A stretch of 24,915 nucleotides of DNA from a bacterium (GCA_024224995.1 JAAENB010000434.1:1-24915); one strand, 5' to 3'. Shown: positions 1 through 8,300, numbered from the stretch's first letter. The notes: generated by a model from the sequence alone, not told the origin. Made by a program: numbers and translations.

Positions 1-1175
1 AAGCCAGTGATATAACCCTGGACAACTCGGGAAACATTTACCTTACCGGGAGATCGGCAGGGGATCTGGACGGAAACACAAACTCCGGTTTAACCGATAT
101 TTTCCTGGCGAAGTTCAAACCTTCAGGGGAAAAAGAATGGGTGCAGCTCATGGGTTCGGACCAGGATGAGATGGCAGAGGCCATAGCTGTTGACAGCAGC
201 GGGAACAGCTATATTACGGGCAGGAGTGCCGGAACCTTATGGGGGTATATCCCCATAGCATCTTACGACTATTTCCTGGCAAAATGCGATACGGCAGGTG
301 AAAGAATATGGAGCCATCACCTGGGCAACGCATCGGGTGACTATGGTGCCGATATCATTGTTGATGCCAATAATATTATTCATGTAACCGGGTATGTAGA
401 GGGAGGCATAAACGGTGTATCCGGTAATGGCATGTGGGATGCCTTTTTATTAAAATATGATGGAGTGGGCGCTCTTAACAGTACGGCCATTTCCGGCGGA
501 TCAGAAAAAGATTACGCTTTTGGTATCGCAGCGGACAGTACCGGCAATATCTACATGGCCGGTAATGGAGCCAGTGACCTGTATGGGACAAGTGCCGGCG
601 GACATGATATATTGTTAACCAAAGTTTATTATTCCACCGACCCCGTAACCGTCTGGGGACGCCAAACCGGTTTAAGCGGTGATGAATGGAGCTATGCTGT
701 TGCTGTTGACAATGATGATAATATTTATATTTGCGGCCTGACAAACAGTACCCTGGACGGTTCCAACCATATTTTCCTGCTTAAATATTCCTCGTCCGGG
801 GATACACTCTGGTCTCGGGTTGTCGGCTCCGGCAGCAATGACATAGGTAAAGGCGTGGCTGTGGACAGTGACAATAATGTTTATGTTACCGGGCAAACCG
901 CCGGAGACCTTGACGGAAACATAAACTCCGGCGGGAATGATATTTTTATTATGAAGTATTCCTCTTCAGGAGTGAAGCAATGGATCAAACAGGTTGGGAC
1001 TCCTTATGATGAGACAGCCAATAAGATCGCCATTAACAAAAACGAAAATAGTGAAGATGATATTTATATTACGGGATCCAGCGATGGAAACCTGGACGGA
1101 AAAACAAACTCGAACGAGGGAGTTTCCGGCGATATTTTTATAATGAAATTTAATACTTCGGGAGAGGTACAATGA
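1..1175 (+). CDS. SBBP-repeat beta-propeller protein, 5' end outside window
   Basis: The reading frame is open from the first base (codons begin at base 3) to a TGA at 1173-1175, so the N-terminus lies upstream of the window. The visible ~390 residues are about seven copies of a 55-60 residue unit built around W-x-x-x-x-G, D-x-A-x-[GD]-I-A-[VI]-D, N-I-Y-I-T-G, G-D-L-D-G and D-I-F-L-x-K-Y-S-S-G. This is the SBBP beta-propeller repeat, each unit being one blade. By analogy with the two following genes it is probably an exported lipoprotein, but its signal peptide cannot be seen. Its stop overlaps the next start (ATGA), so the two are translationally coupled. The last ~35 codons are about 90% identical in DNA to the end of the broken paralogue at 5648-6134. 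The molecular role is unknown; such propellers usually bind ligands or proteins at the cell surface. Confidence 0.9.
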   Translation, partial: ASDITLDNSGNIYLTGRSAGDLDGNTNSGLTDIFLAKFKPSGEKEWVQLMGSDQDEMAEAIAVDSSGNSYITGRSAGTLWGYIPIASYDYFLAKCDTAGERIWSHHLGNASGDYGADIIVDANNIIHVTGYVEGGINGVSGNGMWDAFLLKYDGVGALNSTAISGGSEKDYAFGIAADSTGNIYMAGNGASDLYGTSAGGHDILLTKVYYSTDPVTVWGRQTGLSGDEWSYAVAVDNDDNIYICGLTNSTLDGSNHIFLLKYSSSGDTLWSRVVGSGSNDIGKGVAVDSDNNVYVTGQTAGDLDGNINSGGNDIFIMKYSSSGVKQWIKQVGTPYDETANKIAINKNENSEDDIYITGSSDGNLDGKTNSNEGVSGDIFIMKFNTSGEVQ

Positions 1176-2494
1176 AAAAATCAATGAAAAAGTCTATATC
1201 GTCACTTATTGTAACACTCTTAACAACCATCCTTTCTCTTTCGGGATGTGGTGACGGGTTTGATAATTCGAATCCCGATGATACATTAAAAGAAGCAGAA
1301 TGGACAGGGACTCAGCAAGGCGGAACCGATAAGGACGAGATTTCTTACGCAACAGCTATTGACAGCAAGGGGAATATCTATATTGCCGGTAACACAGGGG
1401 GAGACCTTGACGGGCAAACGAACGCGGGAGATCTTGACGCCTTGCTTATTAAGTATAAACCTACTGGAGAAAAAGAATGGACACGGCTGCTGGGAACAGG
1501 CGAGGAAGATTCCTCAAGAAATATAGCCATAGGATCTGATGATACTATTTATGTTTCCGGCTGGACACGGGGACTTTTGGATGGAACTTCAAACCCCGGG
1601 GGTATTGATACGTTTCTTACGGCTTTTAATTCATCGGGAGACAATCTCCGGACTCGCCAGTTTGGATCAAGTGCCGATGATGAACCATTAGCGATGACAA
1701 TCGATAAAGATAACAATGTTTACATTTCCGGGAGAACTGAAGGAGTCCTGGAAGGAAGCACAAACCCCGGAGGCTATGATATATTCCTGGTAAAATATAA
1801 TTCACAGGGAACTATGGAATGGATAAAACAACGGGGCTCATCTTCCGATGAGAACGCCTATGGTCTGGCAATAGACAATGATGGTTTTGTTTATATTACC
1901 GGTTACACAGGGGCAGACCTTGACGGACAAACTAATGCCCAATCAGGAAAATACGACATTTTCCTCATGATGTATACGGCAACCGGTACCCATTTACAAA
2001 CCAGGCTGTATGGATCGGCCGAGAATGATCAGGCTTATGGGATAGCAATAGACAGCAGTAATAATATCTATATTGCGGGGAAAACGAATGGTTATTTTGA
2101 TAGCGACGGCGGCGGCTCTAACGCGGGAAATTACGATTCCATTGTAATGAAACTGAATTCGGATAAAGATATTGTCTGGATTGATCAAACAGGATCGGAA
2201 CAGAATGATTACCCCTGGGCCATTGCAATAGACAGCAAGGAGAATATTTATACAACAGGGCACACGTTAAACAGTATGGGCACCGATTACGACGTCTTCC
2301 TGTTAACATATGACACTTCGGGAAATATGCAGCTCGTAAGCCAGGCAGGCTCAACAGGAAGAGATACTGTTTACAGTATGGCTATTGACAATTTCGATAA
2401 TGTATATATTTCCGGCCACACCAATGGCTCGCTTGCAGGGAACACAAACAGCGGAGGCTACGACTATTTCTTAATGAAATTCTACGCTGAATAA
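1172..2494 (+). CDS. SBBP-repeat beta-propeller lipoprotein
   Basis: This 440-residue protein begins with a lipoprotein signal peptide: two lysine-rich starts, a hydrophobic stretch and the lipobox L-S-G-C, with Cys at about residue 26. An acidic/polar linker follows, then about seven SBBP blades of ~57 residues, enough to close a seven-bladed propeller. The start at 1172 overlaps the previous stop (ATGA) and is preceded by GGGAGAGG; a second in-frame Met follows four codons later. The blades keep the D-x-x-[GD]-x-[AV]-x-D-x-x-[GN]-N-[IV]-Y core. The gene is the middle of three tandem paralogues, presumably one transcript. Function beyond surface display is not visible. Confidence 0.93.
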   Translation: MKKSMKKSISSLIVTLLTTILSLSGCGDGFDNSNPDDTLKEAEWTGTQQGGTDKDEISYATAIDSKGNIYIAGNTGGDLDGQTNAGDLDALLIKYKPTGEKEWTRLLGTGEEDSSRNIAIGSDDTIYVSGWTRGLLDGTSNPGGIDTFLTAFNSSGDNLRTRQFGSSADDEPLAMTIDKDNNVYISGRTEGVLEGSTNPGGYDIFLVKYNSQGTMEWIKQRGSSSDENAYGLAIDNDGFVYITGYTGADLDGQTNAQSGKYDIFLMMYTATGTHLQTRLYGSAENDQAYGIAIDSSNNIYIAGKTNGYFDSDGGGSNAGNYDSIVMKLNSDKDIVWIDQTGSEQNDYPWAIAIDSKENIYTTGHTLNSMGTDYDVFLLTYDTSGNMQLVSQAGSTGRDTVYSMAIDNFDNVYISGHTNGSLAGNTNSGGYDYFLMKFYAE

Positions 2495-2508
2495 AGGAGA
2501 ACAATATA

Positions 2509-3807
2509 ATGAAAAAATTACTTACAATATTTATCGCAATAATCGCAATTTATACTACCGCCTGCGGCAGCGGGTTTGAAGATGACGCTCCGGCAACGCC
2601 CGAAGCCGATCCCTGGGAAGGGACCGTGCAAATTGGAGCCGACGGCGATGACAAGGCCAATAGTACGGTTGTGGACAGTGAGGGAAATATCTATGTTTCG
2701 GGCTTTACCAGCAGCGACCTGGACGGGTATACGAACGCGGGTAGTTATGATATATTTATTATCAAATATAAGTCATCGGGTGAAAAGGTATGGACCCGGG
2801 TCATGGGAACAACAGAACGAGACCAGGTTAATAAAATGGCCATGGGCAGTGACGATACCATTTATATTACCGGGTTTACCACAGGGGATCTGGATGGAAA
2901 CACTAACACCGGGGGCTACGACGCGTTTATCGCCGCCTATAACACAGAGGGGGATAATCTCTGGACAAAGCTGTTGGGAACAGACAAAGATGATGAGGCC
3001 TTTGGAGTGGCCGTAGATAAAAACAATGGAATATATATTACGGGCTGGACAAAAGGTCTTCTGGACGGAGTTTCAAACAATGATCGGGAAGATCTTTTCC
3101 TTGCGAAATACAATTCACAGGGCGGCTTGTTATGGGTTAAACAAAGAGGGACCGACTCTTATGATCTCGCTTACGATGTTGCCATAGGCACGGAAGGAAA
3201 TGTTTACATTACCGGTCATACTCACGATGATCTGGATGATATTCCCAACACCCAGGCCGGCAATTACGATATCTTCCTTATAATGTATAGTCCCGAAGGA
3301 ACATATTTTAATACAAAATTATTCGGATCAACAGAAAATGATTATGCGACGAGTATCGCAATAGACAGCGCGAATAATGTATATATCACGGGCCGTGCAC
3401 ACGGAGACATGGACGGCGCCGGAAGCGGAACATACGTGTTAAACGCGGATCTGTACCTGGTAAAACTTAACAGCAACAGGGAGACAGAATGGATACGCCA
3501 ATACGGTTCTGAGCAGGGAGAAGAAATCCACGGTATAGCAATTGACAGCGCCGACAACATCTATATCACCGGGTGTACCAATAATAGCCTGGGTCTGTTG
3601 TACGATATTACCCTGTTAAAATTTGATTCATCAGGGACAATAAAATTATCCCGGCAATTTGGAGCACTTGAAAACGACTACGCCAGAGATATTTTCATCG
3701 ATAGTTCCGATAATATTTTCCTCACGGGCTATACAGAGGGAGGAATCGATACCTTTGACAATGCCGGTTCCTCCGACGGTTTCCTTATGAAAATCTACTC
3801 TAAATAG
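2509..3807 (+). CDS. SBBP-repeat beta-propeller lipoprotein
   Basis: 432 residues. A signal peptide ends in the lipobox T-T-A-C, followed by G-S-G-F and an acidic linker, then seven SBBP blades. The N-terminal Cys-Gly-Ser-Gly-Phe is shared with the broken paralogue at 5648, which marks the two as close relatives. AAAGGAGA sits 8 bases before the ATG and 14 nt separate it from the upstream stop, so it is probably co-transcribed with the two genes before it. A perfect 12-bp hairpin begins 17 nt after the stop. Outer-membrane or periplasmic anchoring is inferred from the lipobox; no enzymatic motif is seen. Confidence 0.93.
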   Translation: MKKLLTIFIAIIAIYTTACGSGFEDDAPATPEADPWEGTVQIGADGDDKANSTVVDSEGNIYVSGFTSSDLDGYTNAGSYDIFIIKYKSSGEKVWTRVMGTTERDQVNKMAMGSDDTIYITGFTTGDLDGNTNTGGYDAFIAAYNTEGDNLWTKLLGTDKDDEAFGVAVDKNNGIYITGWTKGLLDGVSNNDREDLFLAKYNSQGGLLWVKQRGTDSYDLAYDVAIGTEGNVYITGHTHDDLDDIPNTQAGNYDIFLIMYSPEGTYFNTKLFGSTENDYATSIAIDSANNVYITGRAHGDMDGAGSGTYVLNADLYLVKLNSNRETEWIRQYGSEQGEEIHGIAIDSADNIYITGCTNNSLGLLYDITLLKFDSSGTIKLSRQFGALENDYARDIFIDSSDNIFLTGYTEGGIDTFDNAGSSDGFLMKIYSK

Positions 3808-3823
3808 AAACAATTTATGCGTC

Positions 3824-3851
3824 CCCCTTATCAGGCTTTGCCTGATAAGGG
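3824..3851. repeat. Perfect hairpin, copy 1 of 2
   Basis: CCCTTATCAGGC, loop TTT, GCCTGATAAGGG: a 12-bp perfect stem. The 28-base stretch 3824-3851 is identical to 6145-6172. It lies between convergent genes (stops at 3807 on + and 3859 on -). Neither side has a T-tract, so it is not a classical intrinsic terminator. It may be a REP-like repeat or a Rho-assisted/bidirectional end. Confidence 0.75.
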
Positions 3852-3858
3852 AAAGAGG

Positions 3859-5460
3859 CTAATCCCCGGTCTCAACAAACACGGGCATCACTGTTACGCC
3901 GGTCTCTTTATGAGTATAATCGACCTCATACTTGCTCTTGTTTTTATCATCAATATATTCAATGAAAAAAACCAGGGTGATCTCCGAGAGGTTTAAGCTC
4001 TTGCCGTAACGGGCGGCCTGGTCCAGCGCCTTTGTATAAGCGGGTTGATCTTTATAGCTTTTTAATTCAATTCCGTAGACGCTCTCTTTATATTTTATTA
4101 TTAGATCGATTTGCCCGTTCCCTGTTGGGAACTCGGGGTAAACCACAGCTCCTTTCCCTTTAAAAAATCCATGAAGATACATATATAAATTAAAATGAAA
4201 TACGGCTTCATATATTCTCATATCCGATCTTCTGGGGGCATCTTTCAATGCCCAGTCCCTGTTCTTTATTAAATATTTCCTGAACAAACCGATTATTTTT
4301 TTTATATTCAGACTCTTTTGTGTTATAACATCATCAAGATTTTCAAATGGTTCAACAAAAACGCCCATCTGTTTAAATATTTCTCCGGAAAAATAATTAA
4401 ACAGCCTTTTCTGAACAAAGGGACTGGGGAATTTGACATGATATCCCTCTTCGCCTGCATGTTCCCGGTCAATGACTCCGTTCATGTATAAAAAATTTAA
4501 GATTTTATCATCATATTTGAAATCAACTTTGTCATCGGTTCTATATAATTCCAGAACCTGGTTTTTATATGGTTCCTGGTTGGCCTTGCTTATAATATTC
4601 AGAATATTGTTATTGGGTAAAATAGCGGTTGCCGCAGAATATACTTTGTTGTAGATATCCATTGTAATCGGTTTATCTTTTTCAATAATAAAATCCTCGA
4701 ACCCTTCAGTGAGGAGCTCACCAAACCAGCAGGTTAAACCGGGCTGACCTGCGGTTTCATAATAGAGCCGGTCAATAACCTCCTGCTCTACTTTTTGCCC
4801 GCTCTCTCGTTCATACCATTTGAACATACCGTCAACTTCATCATACGTAAGATTGGGAATATGAATACTTCTCTGAATATTAAAGGGTGGTCCTTCTGCT
4901 TCCACTATGCTGTAACCACTTCTGAGACCGATGAGTGCAGCGCCATGCAAAAGATAGCCTCTTCTGTCAGAAGATTTCTTTGCCTGATCCTGCCTTGACA
5001 TAAAAATATTTCTGAAAGAACTCAAAATGGCGCTTATGCCATCCTCCGGCAGGGCATCGAAATCGTCAAAAAGAAGAACCAGGGGCTTATCCAAAATATC
5101 ATTTTGAAATATGCTGCTAAACTTAACCAGGGTATTGGTTTTAATAATTGCTTGATTTAATGCTTTAAGAATCTTTTCTCCGATATACATCAATATCGTA
5201 TTAATATCCTCTTCCGCTTTAAAATTTTCAAAGTTCAGCTTAACAACATCGAATCTCTCATCAGACTGTAGCCTTAAAAAAATTTGCTGCATAAGCCAGG
5301 TCTTACCTGTATATTGAGGTGCCCAGACAGTTAAATAATGGCCGCCTTTTTCGATTTCATCTCCAAGCAATTGAGAATATACTTTGTCAATTAGCTCCAC
5401 CCTCGGAGCATAATAATGCAAATCAGTATCAAAAGGCCCGTATGATGAAAATTTTCGCAT
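3859..5460 (-). CDS. AAA-like ATPase fused to PD-(D/E)XK nuclease-like domain
   Basis: 533 residues, start ATG at 5460 preceded by GGGGGAG. The N-terminal part resembles the AAA-like (AAA_35 type) ATPases. The P-loop is A-P-Q-Y-T-G-K-T (residues 47-54), with Ala where the first glycycl residue of the Walker A motif is usual, and Walker B is L-V-L-L-F-D-D-F-D (127-135). A winged-helix-like middle part follows. The C-terminus has a PD-(D/E)XK pattern: D452 in G-Q-I-D-L-I-I, E465-L-K467, then a Q-A-x-x-Y-G helix. Proteins of this build are widespread in bacterial genomes, often in many copies, and their role is unsettled (mobile-element, DNA-processing or defence roles have been proposed). It stands alone on the reverse strand between SBBP genes, with its own sigma-70-like promoter. 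Nuclease activity is inferred from the motif only. Confidence 0.82.
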   Translation of the reverse strand: MRKFSSYGPFDTDLHYYAPRVELIDKVYSQLLGDEIEKGGHYLTVWAPQYTGKTWLMQQIFLRLQSDERFDVVKLNFENFKAEEDINTILMYIGEKILKALNQAIIKTNTLVKFSSIFQNDILDKPLVLLFDDFDALPEDGISAILSSFRNIFMSRQDQAKKSSDRRGYLLHGAALIGLRSGYSIVEAEGPPFNIQRSIHIPNLTYDEVDGMFKWYERESGQKVEQEVIDRLYYETAGQPGLTCWFGELLTEGFEDFIIEKDKPITMDIYNKVYSAATAILPNNNILNIISKANQEPYKNQVLELYRTDDKVDFKYDDKILNFLYMNGVIDREHAGEEGYHVKFPSPFVQKRLFNYFSGEIFKQMGVFVEPFENLDDVITQKSLNIKKIIGLFRKYLIKNRDWALKDAPRRSDMRIYEAVFHFNLYMYLHGFFKGKGAVVYPEFPTGNGQIDLIIKYKESVYGIELKSYKDQPAYTKALDQAARYGKSLNLSEITLVFFIEYIDDKNKSKYEVDYTHKETGVTVMPVFVETGD

Positions 5461-5506
5461 TTACTCCCCCGGAATTGCATCTCAAACGCTAATCAAAATA
5501 TAAGTA

Positions 5507-5535
5507 CTTTTAACGCAAGCGGTACATTTTGTCAA
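5507..5535 (-). promoter_or_regulatory. Candidate sigma-70 promoter of the AAA/nuclease gene
   Basis: On the reverse strand TTGACA (5535-5530) and TAAAAG (5512-5507) are 17 bases apart, 47 bases before the ATG at 5460. The -35 is perfect and the -10 weaker. Confidence 0.5.
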
Positions 5536-5539
5536 TAAG

Positions 5540-5556
5540 AATCTTCCGGGAAGATT
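5540..5556. promoter_or_regulatory. Palindrome between divergent promoters
   Basis: AATCTTCCGGGAAGATT is a perfect 8-1-8 dyad. It lies 4 bases upstream of the -35 of the reverse gene and about 40 bases upstream of the -35 of the forward SBBP gene, a place suited to a shared operator. No regulator is identified. Confidence 0.45.
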
Positions 5557-5596
5557 TGCACTTTTTTACTTGAAGAAATATCCCCTGTCCTGATCT

Positions 5597-5623
5597 TTGA
5601 CAAAGCCCCAATTTTATTATGAT
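5597..5623 (+). promoter_or_regulatory. Candidate promoter of the broken SBBP lipoprotein gene
   Basis: TTGACA (5597-5602) and TATGAT (5618-5623). The boxes are good but the 15-base spacer is short. The ATG with GGAGGA (5635-5640) follows at 5648. Confidence 0.35.
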
Positions 5624-5647
5624 AAATCAACATCGGAGGATACTTAT

Positions 5648-6134
5648 ATGAAACGTTTAATTCTTATGGCAATTTTTTTGACTCTTTTAACGGTTTTTAC
5701 CGCCTGCGGCAGCGGGTTTGGAGACGATGACAATACTCCCCCCCACAGACAATTCCACTCCCTGGCAGGGAACTCTGCTTTTCGGAACTGCTGAAGCCGA
5801 TAAAGCCAATGGCATAGCCCTGGACAGTTCGGGAAATATTTATATTACCGGGAAATCGGAAGGGGATTTAGACGGGAACATAAGCGCCGGGAAGAGTGAT
5901 ATTATCCTCATGAAATATACCTCTTCCGGAGTAAAGCTGTGGACAAAGCAGTTTGGGACTCCTTATACAGACAGGGCCTTTAATATGACGATTAACAAAA
6001 AAGAAAACAGTGATGATGATATTTTTATTACGGGATACACCTTCGGGAACCTGGACGGAAAAGCAAACTCAAACGAGGGAGTTTCCAGTGATATTTTTAT
6101 AATGAAATTTAATACTTCGGGAGAGGTACAGTAA
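5648..6134 (+). pseudogene. Short SBBP-repeat lipoprotein, frameshifted in a C7 tract
   Basis: The ATG at 5648 has an ideal GGAGGA seven bases upstream and opens a lipoprotein signal peptide ending in the lipobox F-T-A-C, then G-S-G-F-G-D-D-D-N-T-P-P. The frame then runs to a stop at 5792-5794. The SBBP-coding frame starts in the overlapping register (T-D-N-S-T-P-W-Q-G) and runs to the TAA at 6132-6134. The two join if the run of seven C at 5738-5744 is read as six, giving a 161-residue protein. That holds only about two and a half blades, against seven in the paralogues, so it is also truncated. Its last ~35 codons nearly match the end of the gene at 1-1175. It may be a decaying duplicate, a phase-variable gene switched off, or a sequencing error in the homopolymer. 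Confidence 0.8.
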
Positions 6135-6144
6135 ACGAGCATCC

Positions 6145-6173
6145 CCCCTTATCAGGCTTTGCCTGATAAGGGG
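6145..6173. repeat. Perfect hairpin, copy 2 of 2
   Basis: A 13-bp stem CCCCTTATCAGGC / GCCTGATAAGGGG with loop TTT, 10 nt after the stop of the broken SBBP gene. It matches 3824-3851 base for base over 28 positions. It again lies between convergent reading frames (next gene ends at 6187 on the reverse strand). Confidence 0.75.
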
Positions 6174-6186
6174 ACGTTTCTGACAC

Positions 6187-6414
6187 TTAGAAAACAAGAG
6201 CGCCCGACAGGCTTAAATAAATAAAAGTAAGACCCGTAATTATCGGAGCAACCGAATAACTAAGAATATGAACCATTTGACCGCCAATTCTCCCCCATGT
6301 CTTTTGCATGGATTCCAATTTGTCAAAACTGCCGGGATTGGCGATCCTTAATATTACAGTATAAAAACCATAACATAACGCGAATATTCCACAAGCCAAT
6401 ATAATATAATCCAT
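6187..6414 (-). CDS. Small two-helix membrane protein
   Basis: 75 residues from the ATG at 6414, preceded by GGGGGG four bases upstream; a TTG four codons earlier is an alternative start but overlaps that ribosome-binding site. Two hydrophobic segments are seen (about residues 2-24 and 50-73), with a short basic/polar loop between them containing P-G-S-F-D-K-L. I do not recognise the family. It is probably an inner-membrane protein with both ends on the same side. It is transcribed away from amtB, across the enhancer region, and its stop is 14 nt from the hairpin at 6145-6173. Coding status rests on the good Shine-Dalgarno sequence and the typical membrane composition. Confidence 0.6.
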   Translation of the reverse strand: MDYIILACGIFALCYGFYTVILRIANPGSFDKLESMQKTWGRIGGQMVHILSYSVAPIITGLTFIYLSLSGALVF

Positions 6415-6513
6415 TTTACCCCCCAATGATTTATAAAAAGATCATGAATATTCTACTGTATGGCAGATAAGTAAAGTAAATTTAAAAAAAAGTGTGGGGA
6501 CAAATCTGTACCT

Positions 6514-6575
6514 GTACAAATTTGTATTGATACAAAAATGTATCAGACTGTATTAGTTGATACATTTTTGTATCA
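6514..6575. promoter_or_regulatory. Triple RTAC-N6-GTAY palindromes: probable enhancer for the amtB sigma-54 promoter
   Basis: Three dyads: GTACAAATTTGTAT (6514-6527), TGATACAAAAATGTATCA (6528-6545) and its exact reverse complement TGATACATTTTTGTATCA (6558-6575). Their centres are 16 and 30 bp apart. They lie 180-245 bp upstream of the -24 element, the usual distance for binding sites of sigma-54 activators that act by DNA looping. A fourth copy precedes the activator gene (9831-9846). The form resembles the GTAC-N6-GTAC site I recall for VnfA. Confidence 0.65.
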
Positions 6576-6755
6576 AAAAACCAGGCAGAAGAGTCACCAA
6601 TCCGCAAAAAAACCATATTTCATGGCATAATTTTACTAACAAAACACCCATTCCGTACACAAAAACACCCTTCGGCGACCGTTTTTAGCAAAAAAAACGC
6701 TTCTTTTTTATCAAAATAAAAAAAATTCGCTCTTTCCCCAATGAGCAGCCGAACC

Positions 6756-6771
6756 TGGCACGATTCTTGCA
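6756..6771 (+). promoter_or_regulatory. Sigma-54 (-24/-12) promoter of amtB
   Basis: TGGCACGATTCTTGCA fits the sigma-54 consensus TGGCAC-N5-TTGCA exactly, with ten bases between GG and GC. Transcription should start about 12 bases further on, leaving a ~30-nt leader with GGAGG (6801-6805) before the ATG at 6811. It requires RpoN and an AAA+ activator, and the gene at 9857 is the obvious candidate. Confidence 0.88.
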
Positions 6772-6810
6772 ATAGTATAGGTAAGATCAAATTTTTACAC
6801 GGAGGATTTT

Positions 6811-8184
6811 ATGAAAAGAGTACGAACGATAATGATGCTGATAATTATCCTGCTCGCCTTTGGGGCAGTTGCTCTGTACGCGCAAGAAGCAGCCGCGGCA
6901 CCTGCTGCCGAACCCACAATAAAACCGATCAATATTGTGTGGACTTTGCTTGCGGCATTTCTTGTCTTTTTTATGCAGGCCGGGTTCGCAATGGTAGAAG
7001 TGGGATTTACCAGGGCAAAGAACGCGGCCAACATTATTATGAAAAACCTTATGGATTTTTCAGTAGGATCACTAACCTTTTTTCTCATAGGTTTTGGCCT
7101 CATGTTTGGCGATAGTATGTTTGGACTTTTTGGCGGTTCCAACTTTTTAGTGGATAGCGCTACTCCAAAAACCCCGGACGGGTTGTGGACCTACGCCTTC
7201 TGGTTGTTCCAGGCTGTGTTTGCCGCTACTGCCGCAACAATCGTATCCGGCGCCATGGCGGAACGGACAAAGTTCTCAGCCTACCTGGTATACAGCCTGT
7301 TTATTACCGCAATAATTTATCCCATCTCAGGTCACTGGATGTGGGGCGGATTATACGGCGGCGCAGGCGGCTGGCTCGAATCCCTGGGCTTTTACGACTT
7401 TGCCGGTTCCACGGTTGTACACTCTGTTGGCGGATGGGCCGCGCTCATGGGAGCCATCATCCTGGGTCCCCGTATTGGAAAATACAACGGCGACGGCAAG
7501 CCCCGTGCAATACCGGGACACAATATCCCCCTTGCCGCACTGGGAGTATTCATCCTCTGGTTTGGCTGGTTCGGTTTTAACGCGGGAAGCACCACTGCGG
7601 GAGACAGTCTCACTATCGGGTTTATCGCCATGAATACGGGCCTGGCAGCATCGGCAGGAGCCATTGCTTCAATGATAACTATCTGGCTAAAATCGGGCAA
7701 GCCCGATGTGAGTATGGCATTAAACGGAGCTCTCGCGGGACTCGTTGGAATCACTGCCGGATGCGCAGCGGTCTCTCCTCTCAGCGCCATATTTATCGGT
7801 CTCATGGCAGGCGTGGTAGTAGTTCTTTCGGTTGAGTTCATCGACTTTAAACTAAAGATAGACGACCCCGTAGGCGCGGTTTCCGTTCACGGCGTATGCG
7901 GAGCCCTTGGAACTCTGGCCGTTGGTTTGTTCGCCGAAGCCCGGTTCGCGGGAGAAGGAATAAACGGCCTCTTCTACGGCGGCGGATTCAAGCTCCTGGG
8001 AGTGCAGGCTCTTGGAGTTGCAGCAGTTATGGCATGGGTAGTTATTGCCAGCGGACTTCTCTTCCTGGTAGTAAAAAAGACCATGGGTCTTAGAGTATCA
8101 CGGGAAGAAGAATTACGGGGACTCGATATAGACGAACATGGTATGGAATCATATTCCGGATTCCAGGTATTCAGCAACCAGTAG
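6811..8184 (+). CDS. amtB: Ammonium transporter (Amt/AmtB)
   Basis: 457 residues: a cleavable signal peptide (ending near A-L-Y-A-Q-E), then the eleven-helix Amt fold. Diagnostic residues are present. D196 in Y-D-F-A-G-S-T-V-V-H corresponds to E. coli Asp160; the twin pore histidines are H204 and H360 (the latter in D-P-V-G-A-V-S-V-H-G); W253 and F256 in F-G-W-F-G-F-N-A-G match W212 and the gate F215, and F137 matches F107. It should carry ammonium across the inner membrane under nitrogen limitation. It is the first gene of amtB-glnK-porin, expressed from the sigma-54 promoter at 6756-6771. The C-terminal tail (E-E-E-L-R-G-L-D-x-x-E-H-G) is the conserved cytoplasmic stretch that meets the PII protein encoded next. 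Confidence 0.97.
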   Translation: MKRVRTIMMLIIILLAFGAVALYAQEAAAAPAAEPTIKPINIVWTLLAAFLVFFMQAGFAMVEVGFTRAKNAANIIMKNLMDFSVGSLTFFLIGFGLMFGDSMFGLFGGSNFLVDSATPKTPDGLWTYAFWLFQAVFAATAATIVSGAMAERTKFSAYLVYSLFITAIIYPISGHWMWGGLYGGAGGWLESLGFYDFAGSTVVHSVGGWAALMGAIILGPRIGKYNGDGKPRAIPGHNIPLAALGVFILWFGWFGFNAGSTTAGDSLTIGFIAMNTGLAASAGAIASMITIWLKSGKPDVSMALNGALAGLVGITAGCAAVSPLSAIFIGLMAGVVVVLSVEFIDFKLKIDDPVGAVSVHGVCGALGTLAVGLFAEARFAGEGINGLFYGGGFKLLGVQALGVAAVMAWVVIASGLLFLVVKKTMGLRVSREEELRGLDIDEHGMESYSGFQVFSNQ

Positions 8185-8300
8185 CTGAGTATAAGACAGA
8201 AGAGAGGGTTCAGGGGCCGGGGCTCAGGGGTCAGGAAAGGCCGCTCCGGCAGGAAAAACTTTGAACTTCAAACTTTAAACTTTCTTAAAAGAGGTATTCT

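Noticed and set aside
6741..8177. Several 60-150 codon frames inside amtB on both strands
   Set aside because: Fully overlapped by amtB, whose motifs are unambiguous; the translations are low-complexity or Arg-rich shadows.
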